Of a DNA stretch of 64,000 nt, positions 25,193 through 33,701 are shown piece after piece. The notes under the pieces were generated by a model that ran no database searches, was not told the origin of the DNA, and was given only the letters and a program-made list of their open reading frames with translations. Origin of the DNA: Actinomadura rupiterrae (GTDB taxonomy: Bacteria; Actinomycetota; Actinomycetes; Streptosporangiales; Streptosporangiaceae); assembly GCF_024172125.1 (NCBI RefSeq), contig NZ_JAMZEA010000011.1:124001-188000 (forward strand), written 5' to 3'. Both the position numbers and the translations under genes were made by a program. Numbering within the stretch: position 1 is the first letter of the stretch; each line of letters starts with the position of its first letter.

Positions 25193-26638
25193 CTATGCCG
25201 CCCGATCGGCCTCCCACCGGAAGCACAGGCCGTTCCCCAGATCAGCGAACTCGTTCCGATCCTTGAATGCGTCTTCCGCGCCGGAGCCCATGAGGATTTC
25301 TGGTTTCCCCTCGACGAACCCCAGGACCAACCCCCAGGCGGCTTGCACAGCGCGGACCATTCGCCGTTTCACCGCGTCATCACCGTCCGCCCACATCTGA
25401 GCGACCGTCTGACCGGTGGGCGCGTAGTCGAACCGGTCCGGCACGACAACGAACGTCTCAAGGCGCGCTTTCACGGCCTTCCGCTCCGCGACCAACGCAT
25501 CAAACTCGTCGTCATCCTCGGCAGCCGAGAACTGCGCCTGAATCTTGCGGAGAGCGGCATTCAGCGCGTCACGCTCATGAGCGTTCCCCGCTACCCGCTG
25601 GAAAGCGAGGATGTCCGACCGATCCTCACTGAACACACCTTCAATCAAAGCGACGACCGGTCGGGCATCGGTCCCCCTGAACCGCCCACACGAAACACGA
25701 CGCTTGCCGTACCCACCACATCGCAGCATCGGCGTTCGGGGATTCCCCGCCGGAGTAAGGCCACCGTTGATGTAGAGCTTCCCGCCGCACCCTGGACACG
25801 GCAGGAGTCCCGAAAGCCAATTCGACGGACGCGCGACCGGACGTCCACCCTTGTTCCCCCGACCACTGGTCTTGTTCGCGTCCAGAACCGCATTCGCACG
25901 CCACCACAACGCGGAATCCACTACCGGAGAAACACGATGCGTCCACGTCTCCGTCACCCCTTCATAGGTGTAAGAGCACTCCACCACGCCCGTATGGTTC
26001 GCACCGAACCGGAGCAGATTCTTCACGCTGTTCGGGTACAAGTCATAGGCCCGTCCGACCGACGACAGAGACTCACCCTTCGAGATGCGCTCAAAGATGT
26101 CGTTCACGGCCTGCGGGTCCGTGCAATACGCTTGCTTGGCGTACCGCTTCCCCTCGCTCTCCCAGAACACGGGCAAGTGCCCATGGTGCGCACCATTGTC
26201 ACGGATCATACAAATGCCACGATAGGTCGTGGCCTTCACCGTCTTGGACTTCTCGGCGTTCGCGTGCTGCGCAACCAACGTCACGATGCGCCCAGCAAAG
26301 TCCGACTTACCGAACGTCGGCTCAGAAATCGACAGCACGTCACCACCGATGGAACGGATCGCGAGAAGGATTTCCGCTTGCGCGTCCAAATCTTCCCGCC
26401 GATCCAGCCGAGACGACTCCGTCACAATCAACGTGTCGTATTCACCGCGCCCCATATCCGCGATTGCCTCACGCAATGCCGGTTCCTGCGCGCCTTCGGA
26501 AGCGCTGTACCCCCTGAGCCGGAACGTCTTCACGATCGTGATCCCGTGCTCTCGCGCGTACTTGTCTATGGCCCTGACCTGGGAACTCTCGTCCTGGCTT
26601 CCCGTGCTGACCCTGATCCACGCGGCGGCAAGGTTCAT
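25193..26638 (-). CDS. Large serine recombinase (site-specific integrase)
   Basis: 481 aa from ATG 26638, chosen because GGAGG lies about 10 bp upstream and the product then starts at the catalytic domain (MNLAAAWIRVSTGSQDES, nucleophile Ser11). The resolvase domain continues with GEYDTLIVTESSRLDRREDL and the long helix region. A recombinase domain (GHLPVFWESEGKRYAKQAY...) and a zinc ribbon (LPCPGCGGKLYIN ... CGGYGKRRVSC) follow, then a helical C-terminus. This is the phiC31/TP901 class that recombines attP and attB in one direction. The gene sits 58 bp from the right junction and is the enzyme that placed the element in the methyltransferase gene. Confidence 0.95.
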   Translation of the reverse strand: MNLAAAWIRVSTGSQDESSQVRAIDKYAREHGITIVKTFRLRGYSASEGAQEPALREAIADMGRGEYDTLIVTESSRLDRREDLDAQAEILLAIRSIGGDVLSISEPTFGKSDFAGRIVTLVAQHANAEKSKTVKATTYRGICMIRDNGAHHGHLPVFWESEGKRYAKQAYCTDPQAVNDIFERISKGESLSSVGRAYDLYPNSVKNLLRFGANHTGVVECSYTYEGVTETWTHRVSPVVDSALWWRANAVLDANKTSGRGNKGGRPVARPSNWLSGLLPCPGCGGKLYINGGLTPAGNPRTPMLRCGGYGKRRVSCGRFRGTDARPVVALIEGVFSEDRSDILAFQRVAGNAHERDALNAALRKIQAQFSAAEDDDEFDALVAERKAVKARLETFVVVPDRFDYAPTGQTVAQMWADGDDAVKRRMVRAVQAAWGLVLGFVEGKPEILMGSGAEDAFKDRNEFADLGNGLCFRWEADRAA

Positions 26639-26669
26639 GGTGCGCTCCCTCCGGGACGGCATGCCCTAC

Positions 26670-26710
26670 ACCGTGCACACTACGCGGCAAGACCTGACCC
26701 GATCGTCCTG
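26670..26710. other. attR: right attachment site
   Basis: Element arm 26670-26695, core GACC at 26696-26699, then host sequence CGATCGTCCTG. The arm is the dyad partner of 15924-15949 (16 of 26 aligned positions identical, including CGTG, CAC, AC, CG and GA blocks at matching distances from the core). Rejoined attP would read ...GGCAAGACCT-GACC-ATTTCAAGTC...; rejoined attB reads ...GTCGACAAC-GACC-CGATCGTC.... Confidence 0.85.
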
Positions 26711-27178
26711 GCCCATGGCCGGGCGCTGCTCGCCGACAACCGCTCCACCACGGTCATCCAGGCCGACCTGCGGCATCCGGAGACCATCCTCGGCCATCCC
26801 GAGCTGTGCGAGCTGATCGACCTGGCCGAGCCGGTCGCGCTGCTGCTGGTGGCGATGGTCCAGTTCGTCCCGGACGGCGACGACCCCGAGGGCCTGGTCG
26901 CCGCCTACCGCGACGCGCTGGCGCCCGGCAGCCACCTGGTGCTGACCCACCTGACCGACACCGGCACCGACCCGGCCGGACGCGCCGCCGCCGAGGCGGT
27001 CTACGCGGGCGCCAGCTCGCCGCTGACCTTCCGCTCCGCCGCGCGCATCGCGGGCTTCTTCGGCGACTTCGCCCTGGTCGAGCCGGGTGTCGTGCACGCC
27101 TGCGACTGGCGTCCGGACGAGGAGGCCGCCGAGTTCCGCACCGACTGGCTGCTGTCCGGCGTGGCCCGCAAGCCCTGA
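26696..27178 (+). pseudogene. PF04672 methyltransferase, 3' fragment
   Basis: This is the missing 160 residues of the gene that begins at 15602: DPIVLAHGRALLADNRSTTVIQADLRHPETILGH, LIDLAEPVALLLVAMVQFVPD and the conserved end GVVHACDWRPDEEAAEF ... LLSGVARKP. The frame continues exactly from codon 107 of the 5' fragment once the element is removed, with no other damage, so excision would restore a complete gene. It has no start or promoter of its own at the junction. Confidence 0.93.
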
Positions 27179-27272
27179 CCGCGCCCCCGGATAACGGGAG
27201 GCCGGGAGAGCCGTCCGGCCGGTAGCGTTGGTGGTTTCGCCCATCCACCGCTCCGACCGGAGGTCCGTTCGC

Positions 27273-29420
27273 ATGCCCGGAAGATCCGACACCGCACCCG
27301 GCAGGCCCGCACCCGGCACGCCCGGAACCGCCGCACCCGGCACCGCCGCACCCGGCGCGTCCGCGGCTGATGCCGCCGCAGCCGACGTCCTGAGCGCCGA
27401 GCGCGCGCACCTCGCCGCCGCGCGCGAGGCGCTGCGCCGGATGCGCGAGCACGCCGAGGGCCTGTCGGCCGACATGGCCGCCGACTGGGTGTCGCGGCAG
27501 TACCTGGAGTCGCTGCTGGACCAGCGGGTGGCCGCGCTCGCCGACCAGCCGGACACGCCGCTGTTCTTCGGCCGGATGGACCGCGACGGCGACACGGCCC
27601 GCGACAACCCCGACGACGAATCCGCCGCAGCCCTGGACGCCGACGAGCCGGGGATCGCGACGATGCACGTAGGACGGCGGCACATCCACGACGACGACGG
27701 CGACCGGCGCCCGCTGGTGCTGGACTGGCGCGCCCCGGTCTGCCGCGCGTTCTACCAGGCGGGACCTGCCGACACGATGGGCTGGCGCCGGCGCCGCCGG
27801 TTCGGGTTCTCCGGCGGCGAGCTGACCGCGTTCGAGGACGAGCCGCTCGACGCGCCCGTCCAGGCGTCCGCGCTGCTCACCGCCGAGATCGAGCGGCCGC
27901 GCTCGGGCCCGATGCGCGACATCGTGGCCACCATCCAGCCCGAGCAGGACGTGATCGTCCGCGCGGAGCTGGGCCGGACGGTGTGCGTGCAGGGCGCGCC
28001 CGGCACCGGCAAGACCGCCGTCGGCCTGCACCGGGCCGCCTACCTGCTGTTCACCCACCGGGAGCGGCTGGCCCGGTCCGGGGTGCTGATCGTCGGGCCG
28101 AACCGGGCGTTCCTGGGCTACATCTCGGCCGTGCTGCCCGCGCTCGGCGAGGTCCGCGTAGACCAGGCGACCGTGGACGACCTGCTCGGCGCGCCGACCG
28201 GCGCCGAACCGGCCGCGGTGTCGGCGGTCAAGGGCGACGCGCGGATGGCCGAGGTGCTGCGCAAGGCGCTGTGGCAGCGGATCCGCAAGCCCGAGGAGGG
28301 CCTGGTCTACACGCGCGGCGCGGCCAAGTTCCGCCTCGCCGACCACGAGGTGCGCGAGACCGCCGCCGGGCTGCGCGGCACCACCCGCTACGCGGCCGGG
28401 CGCGAGGCGTTCGCGCAGCGGCTCGCGCACCGGATCCTGGTGCTGATGGAGCAGCGCGGCGAGGCCCCCGACGACCGCGTGCAGGACCAGGTCGCCCGGT
28501 CGCGTCCGATGAAGCAGCTGGTCGAGGCGGTCTGGCCGAAGGTCACCCCCGAGATGGTGCTGCACGCGCTGCTGTCGGACGCCGCCACCCTGCGCGCCGC
28601 CGCGCGCGGCATCCTGACCGACGAGGAGCAGGCCGCGATCCTCTGGCCCAAGCCGCCGCGCTCGCACCGCTCGGCCAAGTGGACCGCCGCCGACCGCGCC
28701 CTGCTGGACGAGCTGGCCGACCTCATCGAGCGCACCCGCTCGCTCGGCCACCTGGTCGTGGACGAGGCGCAGGACCTGTCGGCGATGCAGCTGCGCGCGC
28801 TCGGCCGCCGCTGCGCCGCCGGGTCGGCGACCGTCCTCGGCGACATCGCGCAGGGCACCACGCCCTGGTCGGCGCGCTCGTGGGCGGAGGTGCTCGGCCA
28901 CCTCGGGCAGGACGGGCAGGTCACCGAGCTGGCCGTCGGGTTCCGCGTGCCGGGCAGCGTGCTGGACTTCGCGGCCGCGCTGATCCCGCACATCGCCACC
29001 GGCCTGGCCGCGCCGCGCTCGCTGCGTCCGGGCGCCGGGGCGCTGACCGTCCGGCAGACCGGGGACGTGCCCAAGGACGCCGCCTCGACCGCCGCCGCCC
29101 TGCTCGGCCTGGAGGGCACGGTCGGGCTGATCGTCCCGGACGCCGAGGCCGGCGCGCACACCGCGGCGCTGGAGGCCGCCGGGATCGCGCACGGCGTGCT
29201 CGACCTGGCGAGCACCGGCGAGGGCGAGCGGCTCCAGGTCGTTCCGGCGACGCTGGCCAAGGGCCTGGAGTTCGACCATGTCGTGGTCGCCGAGCCCGCC
29301 GCGATCGCCGCCGCCGAGGAGCGCGGGCTGGCCCGGCTGTACGTGGTGCTGACCCGCGCGGTGACCTCCCTGACCGTCCTGCACAGCGCGCCGCTCCCGG
29401 CCGCGCTGACCGCCGGGTAG
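27273..29420 (+). CDS. helR: HelD/HelR-like RNA polymerase recycling ATPase
   Basis: 715 aa from ATG 27273 with GGAGGT 12 bp upstream. After an Ala/Pro/Gly repeat start come a coiled-coil arm (AADVLSAERAHLAAAREALRRMREHAEG) and the HelD-type segment MHVGRRHIHDDDGDRRPLVLDWRAPVCRAFYQAG. The UvrD-like motor has Walker A GAPGTGKTAVG, Walker B LVVDEAQDLS, GFRVPGSVLDFA, LAKGLEFDHVVV and LYVVLTRAV. Proteins of this class pull stalled RNA polymerase off DNA, and HelR types protect it from rifamycins. The assignment to HelR rather than another HelD paralogue is by overall layout. I found no rifamycin-associated inverted repeat upstream. Confidence 0.85.
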   Translation: MPGRSDTAPGRPAPGTPGTAAPGTAAPGASAADAAAADVLSAERAHLAAAREALRRMREHAEGLSADMAADWVSRQYLESLLDQRVAALADQPDTPLFFGRMDRDGDTARDNPDDESAAALDADEPGIATMHVGRRHIHDDDGDRRPLVLDWRAPVCRAFYQAGPADTMGWRRRRRFGFSGGELTAFEDEPLDAPVQASALLTAEIERPRSGPMRDIVATIQPEQDVIVRAELGRTVCVQGAPGTGKTAVGLHRAAYLLFTHRERLARSGVLIVGPNRAFLGYISAVLPALGEVRVDQATVDDLLGAPTGAEPAAVSAVKGDARMAEVLRKALWQRIRKPEEGLVYTRGAAKFRLADHEVRETAAGLRGTTRYAAGREAFAQRLAHRILVLMEQRGEAPDDRVQDQVARSRPMKQLVEAVWPKVTPEMVLHALLSDAATLRAAARGILTDEEQAAILWPKPPRSHRSAKWTAADRALLDELADLIERTRSLGHLVVDEAQDLSAMQLRALGRRCAAGSATVLGDIAQGTTPWSARSWAEVLGHLGQDGQVTELAVGFRVPGSVLDFAAALIPHIATGLAAPRSLRPGAGALTVRQTGDVPKDAASTAAALLGLEGTVGLIVPDAEAGAHTAALEAAGIAHGVLDLASTGEGERLQVVPATLAKGLEFDHVVVAEPAAIAAAEERGLARLYVVLTRAVTSLTVLHSAPLPAALTAG

Positions 29421-29436
29421 GCCCGGCGGGGCGTCG

Positions 29437-29490
29437 TTGACGCGGCCGCGGACGGCTCCCTAGGGTGGCGCATACCGACCGGTTGGTATG
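29437..29490 (+). promoter_or_regulatory. Promoter and palindromic operator of acyl-CoA dehydrogenase operon
   Basis: TTGACG (-35, 29437-29442) and TAGGGT (-10, 29461-29466) are 18 bp apart. The palindrome CATACCGACCGGTTGGTATG at 29471-29490 (9 of 10 base pairs symmetric) starts 4 bp after the -10, so a bound regulator would cover the transcription start. The motif is of the type bound by TetR-family regulators of acyl-CoA metabolism (inference). Confidence 0.75.
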
Positions 29491-29510
29491 TCCCCTGCGG
29501 AGGTCCGTCC

Positions 29511-30704
29511 GTGAGCACAGCACCGCCCGACGCGGAGGAACTGCAGCGGCGCGTCGCCGCCTTCCTCGCCGCGCACGACCCCGCCGAGACCGAACGGCTC
29601 GACTTCCTTCGCGCCCGGTTCGACGCCGGGCTCGCCTGGGTCCACTACCCCGAGGGCCTCGGCGGGCTCGGCGCGCCGGTCGCGCTCCAGCACGGCGTGG
29701 ACGTGGCGTTCCACCGCGCGGGCGCGCCCGACAACCATCCCGAGGCGATCGGCATCGGGCTCGGCATGGCCGCCCCGACGATCCTGGCGTTCGGCACCGA
29801 GGAGCAGAAGCGCCGGTTCCTGCGCCCGCTGTGGACCGGCGAGGAGGTCTGGTGCCAGCTGTTCTCCGAGCCCGGCGCGGGCTCGGACCTGGCCGCGCTC
29901 GGCACCCGCGCCGTCCGCGACGGCGACTCCTGGACGGTCACCGGGCAGAAGGTCTGGACGTCCATGGCGCACGAGGCGCGCTGGGCGATCCTGGTCACCC
30001 GCACCGACCCGGACGTCCCCAAGCACCGCGGCATGACCTACTTCGTCTGCGACATGCACGCCCCGGGCGTGGAGGTGCGGCCGCTGCGGCAGATCACCGG
30101 AGAGGCCGAGTTCAACGAGGTGTTCCTCACCGACGTCGCCATCCCCGACGAGCACCGGCTCGGTGAGGTGGGGGAGGGCTGGCGGGTCGCCACCACCACG
30201 CTGATGAACGAGCGCGTCGCGATCGGCGGACGCGCGGCGCCCCGAGAGGGCGGCATGATCGGCGTGGTCACCGGGCTGTGGCGGGACCGTCCCGAGCTGC
30301 GCACCCCGGGCGGACACGAGGAACTGCTGAAACTGTGGGTGCAGGCCGAGGCCGCGCGGCTCACCGGCGAGCGGCTGCGCCAGCAGCTCGCGGTCGGCAG
30401 CCCCGGTCCCGAGGGCTCGGCCGCCAAGCTCGCCTTCGCCCGCCTCAACCAGCAGATCTCCGGCCTGGAACTGGAGCTGCTCGGCTCGGAGGGGCTGCGC
30501 TACGACGACTGGACGATGCGCCGCCCGACCGAGGTCGACTTCACCCGCCGCTCGCCCGGCTACCGCTACCTGCGCGCCAAGGGCAACTCCATCGAGGGCG
30601 GCACCTCGGAGATCCTGCGCAACATCATCGCCGAACGCGTGCTGGGCCTGCCCGGGGAGATCCGGGTCGACAAGGACGTCCCGTGGAAGGACCTGCCGAA
30701 GTGA
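29511..30704 (+). CDS. Acyl-CoA dehydrogenase
   Basis: 397 aa from GTG 29511, with GGAGG about 9 bp upstream. It has a full acyl-CoA dehydrogenase fold: QLFSEPGAGSDLAALGTRAV and WTVTGQKVWTSMAHEARW for FAD and substrate, and the C-terminal KGNSIEGGTSEILRNIIAERVLG. It catalyses alpha,beta-dehydrogenation of an acyl-CoA. The next gene, overlapping by 4 bp, is a second divergent acyl-CoA dehydrogenase; such pairs form heterotetramers (FadE-type) acting on bulky or steroid side-chain CoA esters in actinobacteria (family knowledge). The true substrate is not evident. Confidence 0.92.
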   Translation: MSTAPPDAEELQRRVAAFLAAHDPAETERLDFLRARFDAGLAWVHYPEGLGGLGAPVALQHGVDVAFHRAGAPDNHPEAIGIGLGMAAPTILAFGTEEQKRRFLRPLWTGEEVWCQLFSEPGAGSDLAALGTRAVRDGDSWTVTGQKVWTSMAHEARWAILVTRTDPDVPKHRGMTYFVCDMHAPGVEVRPLRQITGEAEFNEVFLTDVAIPDEHRLGEVGEGWRVATTTLMNERVAIGGRAAPREGGMIGVVTGLWRDRPELRTPGGHEELLKLWVQAEAARLTGERLRQQLAVGSPGPEGSAAKLAFARLNQQISGLELELLGSEGLRYDDWTMRRPTEVDFTRRSPGYRYLRAKGNSIEGGTSEILRNIIAERVLGLPGEIRVDKDVPWKDLPK

Positions 30705-31768
30705 GCGACCTGCTGTACGGGGAGATCGAGGACGACCTGCGCTCCGGCCTGCGCGGCATGCTCGACCAGCGCGCCGCCTGGCCCGAGGTGCTGGCGGGCA
30801 CCGAGAAGGACGAGCCGTCCGACGCCGCGCTGTGGGACGTGCTGGACGAGATCGGCGTCCTGGCCCTGCCCGTGCCCGAGGCGCAGGGCGGCGCCGGGGC
30901 GTCCTGGCGCGAGACGGCCGTTGTGATGGAGGAACTGGGCCGCGCCGTCGCGCCCGTCCCGTTCCTGACCAGCGCCGTCATCGCGACCGCGGCGCTCCTG
31001 GCCGCGGGCGATGAGCTGGTGCCGCAGCTGGCCTCCGGGGACCGGACGGCCGTGCTGGCCGTCCCGTTCGGCACCGCGCCGGACGCGCCGCTGCCGGCCG
31101 TCCGCACGTCGGGCGGCCGCCTGTCCGGCGAGATCCGCGACGTCGCCGACGCGCTGGCTGCGGACGTCCTGCTCGTCCCGACCCCGGACGGCCTGTACGC
31201 CGTGGACGCCGCCGACACCACCCGCACCCCGGTCATCTCGCTCGACATGACCCGCCGCCTTGGCGACCTCACCCTCGCCGACACCCCCGGACGGCTTGTC
31301 GCCACCGGCGAGGAGGCTGTACGCGCCGGGCTCACCGCCGGTGCGGCGCTGCTCGCCTCCGAGCAGCTCGGCCTGGCCGAACGCTGCCTGGAGATCACCG
31401 TCGCCTACCTGAAGACGCGCTACCAGTTCGGCCGTCCGGTCGGCTCCTACCAGGGCCTCAAGCACCGCCTGGCCGACCTGTGGACGTCCATCTCCGAAGC
31501 CCGCGCGGTCGCCCGCCACGCCGCGTCCTGCCTGGCGACCGGCGACGCGGACCTGCCCGTCGCCGCCGTGCTCGCCCAGGCGCACTGCTCGGAGGTCGCC
31601 GTCCGCGCCGCCGAGGAATGCGTCCAGATGCACGGCGGTATCGGCTTCACCTGGGAGCACCCCGCGCACCTGTACCTCAAGCGCGCCAAGGCCGACGCGC
31701 TCGCCCTCGGCACCCCGTCCCACTACCGAGCCACCCTGGCCCGCCTTCTCGACCTGCCCCCGAGCTGA
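30701..31768 (+). CDS. Acyl-CoA dehydrogenase, second subunit
   Basis: 355 aa from GTG 30701, overlapping the previous stop (GTGA). Helical N-terminal domain (LYGEIEDDLRSGLRGMLDQRAAW), then LALPVPEAQGGAGASWRETAVVMEELGRAVAPVPF, a beta domain shorter and less conserved than usual, and the C-terminal dimer region LGLAERCLEITVAYLKTRYQFGRPVGSYQGLKHRLADLW ... QMHGGIGFTWEHPAHLYLKRAKA (read in pieces). It ends 3 bp before the stop of the convergent kinase gene. It likely partners with the upstream subunit in a mixed tetramer. Confidence 0.9.
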   Translation: MSDLLYGEIEDDLRSGLRGMLDQRAAWPEVLAGTEKDEPSDAALWDVLDEIGVLALPVPEAQGGAGASWRETAVVMEELGRAVAPVPFLTSAVIATAALLAAGDELVPQLASGDRTAVLAVPFGTAPDAPLPAVRTSGGRLSGEIRDVADALAADVLLVPTPDGLYAVDAADTTRTPVISLDMTRRLGDLTLADTPGRLVATGEEAVRAGLTAGAALLASEQLGLAERCLEITVAYLKTRYQFGRPVGSYQGLKHRLADLWTSISEARAVARHAASCLATGDADLPVAAVLAQAHCSEVAVRAAEECVQMHGGIGFTWEHPAHLYLKRAKADALALGTPSHYRATLARLLDLPPS

Positions 31769-31771
31769 GGC

Positions 31772-32677
31772 TCAGGCAGGGGTGAAGGCGATGAGGTCCG
31801 CGCGGGTGGGCGGGTCGGCGCCGGGGCGGGTGCAGGTCAGCGAGGCCGCCAGGACGGCGCGTTCGAGCGCCTGCGCGGGCGCGCCGCCCAGCCCGGCGCG
31901 GCCGTCGGCGCCGAGCAGGCCGTGCTCGTCCAGCCCGGCGAGCAGCGCGGACATGAACGCGTCGCCCGCGCCGACGGTGTCGACGACCTTCACCGGCGGC
32001 GCCGGGCGGTGGATCTCAGTGTCGCCGAGCAGCGTCGCGCCTGCCGAGCCGTGGGTCACCACCACCAGCGCCGGGCCGAGCGCGCGCCAGCCGCGGGCGA
32101 TGCCGAGGGGGTCGGCGCCGGGATGCAGCCAGCCGATGTCCTCCTCGCTGGCCTTCACCACGTCGCTCAACCCGATCTGCCGCTCGATGCGTGCCAGCTC
32201 GTCCGGGCGCGGGCCCATCAGCGCCGGGCGGACGTTCGGGTCGAACGACACCGTCGCCGACCGGCGCGCCGCCGCCATCATCGCCTCGACGGCCGCGGGA
32301 CCGCCGCCGAGCGCGGCGGCCAGCGACCCGGTGTGCAGCGCGACCGTCCCGTCCGGCAGCGGCGCCGCGGACGGCTCCCAGGACAGCGCGAAGTCGTAGG
32401 CCGGGACGCCCGCCTCGTCCAGCGTCACGATCGCCATGCCGGTGAACCGGGACGGCTGGACGACGACCGCGACGTCCGACTCCTCCAGGTGCCGGACGAC
32501 CAGCCGCCCGAAGGCGTCCTCGCCCAGCCCGGTGACCAGCGACGGCGGCACGCCGAGCCGGCCGAGGCCGACCGCGACGTTCGCGGGGCTCCCGCCCGGG
32601 ACGGCCCGGAAGAGGCGCTCGCCGCCGGCCGGGGCCAGGTCGACGAGCGCCTCGCCGAGAACGGTGATCCGGCTCAA
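31772..32677 (-). CDS. PfkB-family sugar kinase
   Basis: 301 aa from a TTG at 32677 that overlaps the upstream stop by 4 bp (TTGA). Signature one is VPGGSPANVAVGLGRLG and signature two DTVGAGDAFMSALLAGL, with the catalytic Asp in GAGDAF; this is the fructokinase/ribokinase class. It is the last gene of a sugar ABC transporter operon that also has a mannose-6-phosphate isomerase, beside a GH92 mannosidase. Phosphorylation of mannose or fructose inside the cell is the likely job (inference). Confidence 0.88.
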   Translation of the reverse strand: MSRITVLGEALVDLAPAGGERLFRAVPGGSPANVAVGLGRLGVPPSLVTGLGEDAFGRLVVRHLEESDVAVVVQPSRFTGMAIVTLDEAGVPAYDFALSWEPSAAPLPDGTVALHTGSLAAALGGGPAAVEAMMAAARRSATVSFDPNVRPALMGPRPDELARIERQIGLSDVVKASEEDIGWLHPGADPLGIARGWRALGPALVVVTHGSAGATLLGDTEIHRPAPPVKVVDTVGAGDAFMSALLAGLDEHGLLGADGRAGLGGAPAQALERAVLAASLTCTRPGADPPTRADLIAFTPA

Positions 32678-33648
32678 CAGCCCGCCTTGTACAGGATCTT
32701 CTGGATGTCGGGCTGGGTCAGGTTGTCCTTGGTGACCACCGTCGCGTCCGTCGGGATGGACGGCGTGACGGCCTGCTTCTTCACCGCCGCGACCGCCTGC
32801 TCGACGCCCTTGGCGCCGATGTCGCCGGGCAGCTGCGCCACCAGCGCCTGCACCACCCCGTCCTGGAGCTGCTTCACCTGCGCCGGACCGGCGTCGAACC
32901 CCACCATCTTCACCTTCCCGAGCTTGCCCGCCTGCTGCAGCGCCGACCCGGCGCCGGTCGCGGAGTTCAGGTTGGTGGCGAACACCCCGGCGAGGTCGGG
33001 GTCCCTGGCCAGCGCCGCGTTCACGATCTTGCTGGCCTCGGACACGTCGTTGTGCGAGTACTGCACGCCGACGTACTTCACGTTCGGATGGCTCGCCTTG
33101 ATCTCCTGCTCGAAGCCCTTGATCCGCGCGTCCACCGTACTCACCCCGGGATCGGTGGAGATCACCAGGACCTTGCCCTTGTCGCCGATCTGCTTGCTCA
33201 GCGCCGTCGCGGCCGTCGCTCCGCCCTTGAGGTTGTCGGTGCTGATCCGCGACACGCCGATGGACGAGTCGTCCACGACCGTGTCGACCAGCACCGTCTT
33301 GATGCCCGCCGCCTTGGCCTGCTTCAGCGGCGCGATCAGCGCCTTGGTGTCGGTGGGCGCGATCAGCATCGCGTCCGGCCTGCTCGCCACGACCGAGTTC
33401 ACGATCGGGGTCTGCAGCGTCGGGTCGAACTTCTGCGGGCCCTGCACCTTCAGGTCCACGCCCATCGTGGCCGCCTGCCGCTTGGCGCCGCAGGCCATGG
33501 TCTCGTAGAACTCCTCGCCCGCCATGCCCTGCACGAGCGTGATCTTGACCTTGCCGCCGGAACCGGAGCCGGAGCCCGAGTCCGAGCACGCCGTGGCCGC
33601 CGCCGCGACCAGCGCCGCCGCCGTCAGCACGCCGATCAACCTGCGCAT
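32674..33648 (-). CDS. Sugar ABC transporter substrate-binding lipoprotein
   Basis: 324 aa. The start MRRLIGVLTAAALVAAAATACSDSGSG is a lipoprotein signal with the lipid-bearing Cys in ATAC. The mature part is a cluster B (ribose-type) binding protein: ITLVQGMAGEEFYETMACGAKRQA, PDAMLIAPTDTKALIAPL, VLVISTDPGVSTVDARIKGFEQEI and LAGVFATNLNSATGAGSAL. It should capture the sugar outside the membrane and hand it to the permease at 33702, 53 bp upstream. GAGAGG precedes the ATG. Confidence 0.93.
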   Translation of the reverse strand: MRRLIGVLTAAALVAAAATACSDSGSGSGSGGKVKITLVQGMAGEEFYETMACGAKRQAATMGVDLKVQGPQKFDPTLQTPIVNSVVASRPDAMLIAPTDTKALIAPLKQAKAAGIKTVLVDTVVDDSSIGVSRISTDNLKGGATAATALSKQIGDKGKVLVISTDPGVSTVDARIKGFEQEIKASHPNVKYVGVQYSHNDVSEASKIVNAALARDPDLAGVFATNLNSATGAGSALQQAGKLGKVKMVGFDAGPAQVKQLQDGVVQALVAQLPGDIGAKGVEQAVAAVKKQAVTPSIPTDATVVTKDNLTQPDIQKILYKAGC

Positions 33649-33701
33649 CGCTTGCCTCTCTGCCTGTTTCTCTGGGGGGTGGTGGCCAGTGGCGGCCGCG
33701 G

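Larger units (their letters stand above)
15920..26699. mobile_element. Serine-integrase integrative element, about 10.8 kb
   Basis: The element splits a PF04672 methyltransferase gene and is bounded by GACC on both sides (15920-15923 and 26696-26699). Removing 10,776 bp rejoins the gene in frame (VVYVDND to PIVLAHG), giving 266 codons. Gene content, left to right: two hypotheticals (minus), GntR/UTRA regulator, two hypotheticals (minus), small membrane protein, VirD4-like ATPase, replication-relaxation protein, five accessory proteins, terminator, large serine recombinase next to the right end. Composition is visibly less GC-rich than the flanks. The layout is that of an actinomycete integrative conjugative or mobilisable element. 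I recognise no relaxase, Rep, excisionase or cargo gene. Confidence 0.93.

Noticed and set aside
27179..27272. Rifamycin-associated element upstream of helR
   Set aside because: I found no GGGGCTTGC-type inverted repeat in this gap.
30701..31768. Second acyl-CoA dehydrogenase as a decayed copy
   Set aside because: Its lower similarity is typical of the partner subunit of heteromeric dehydrogenases; the frame is intact and coupled by a 4-bp overlap.
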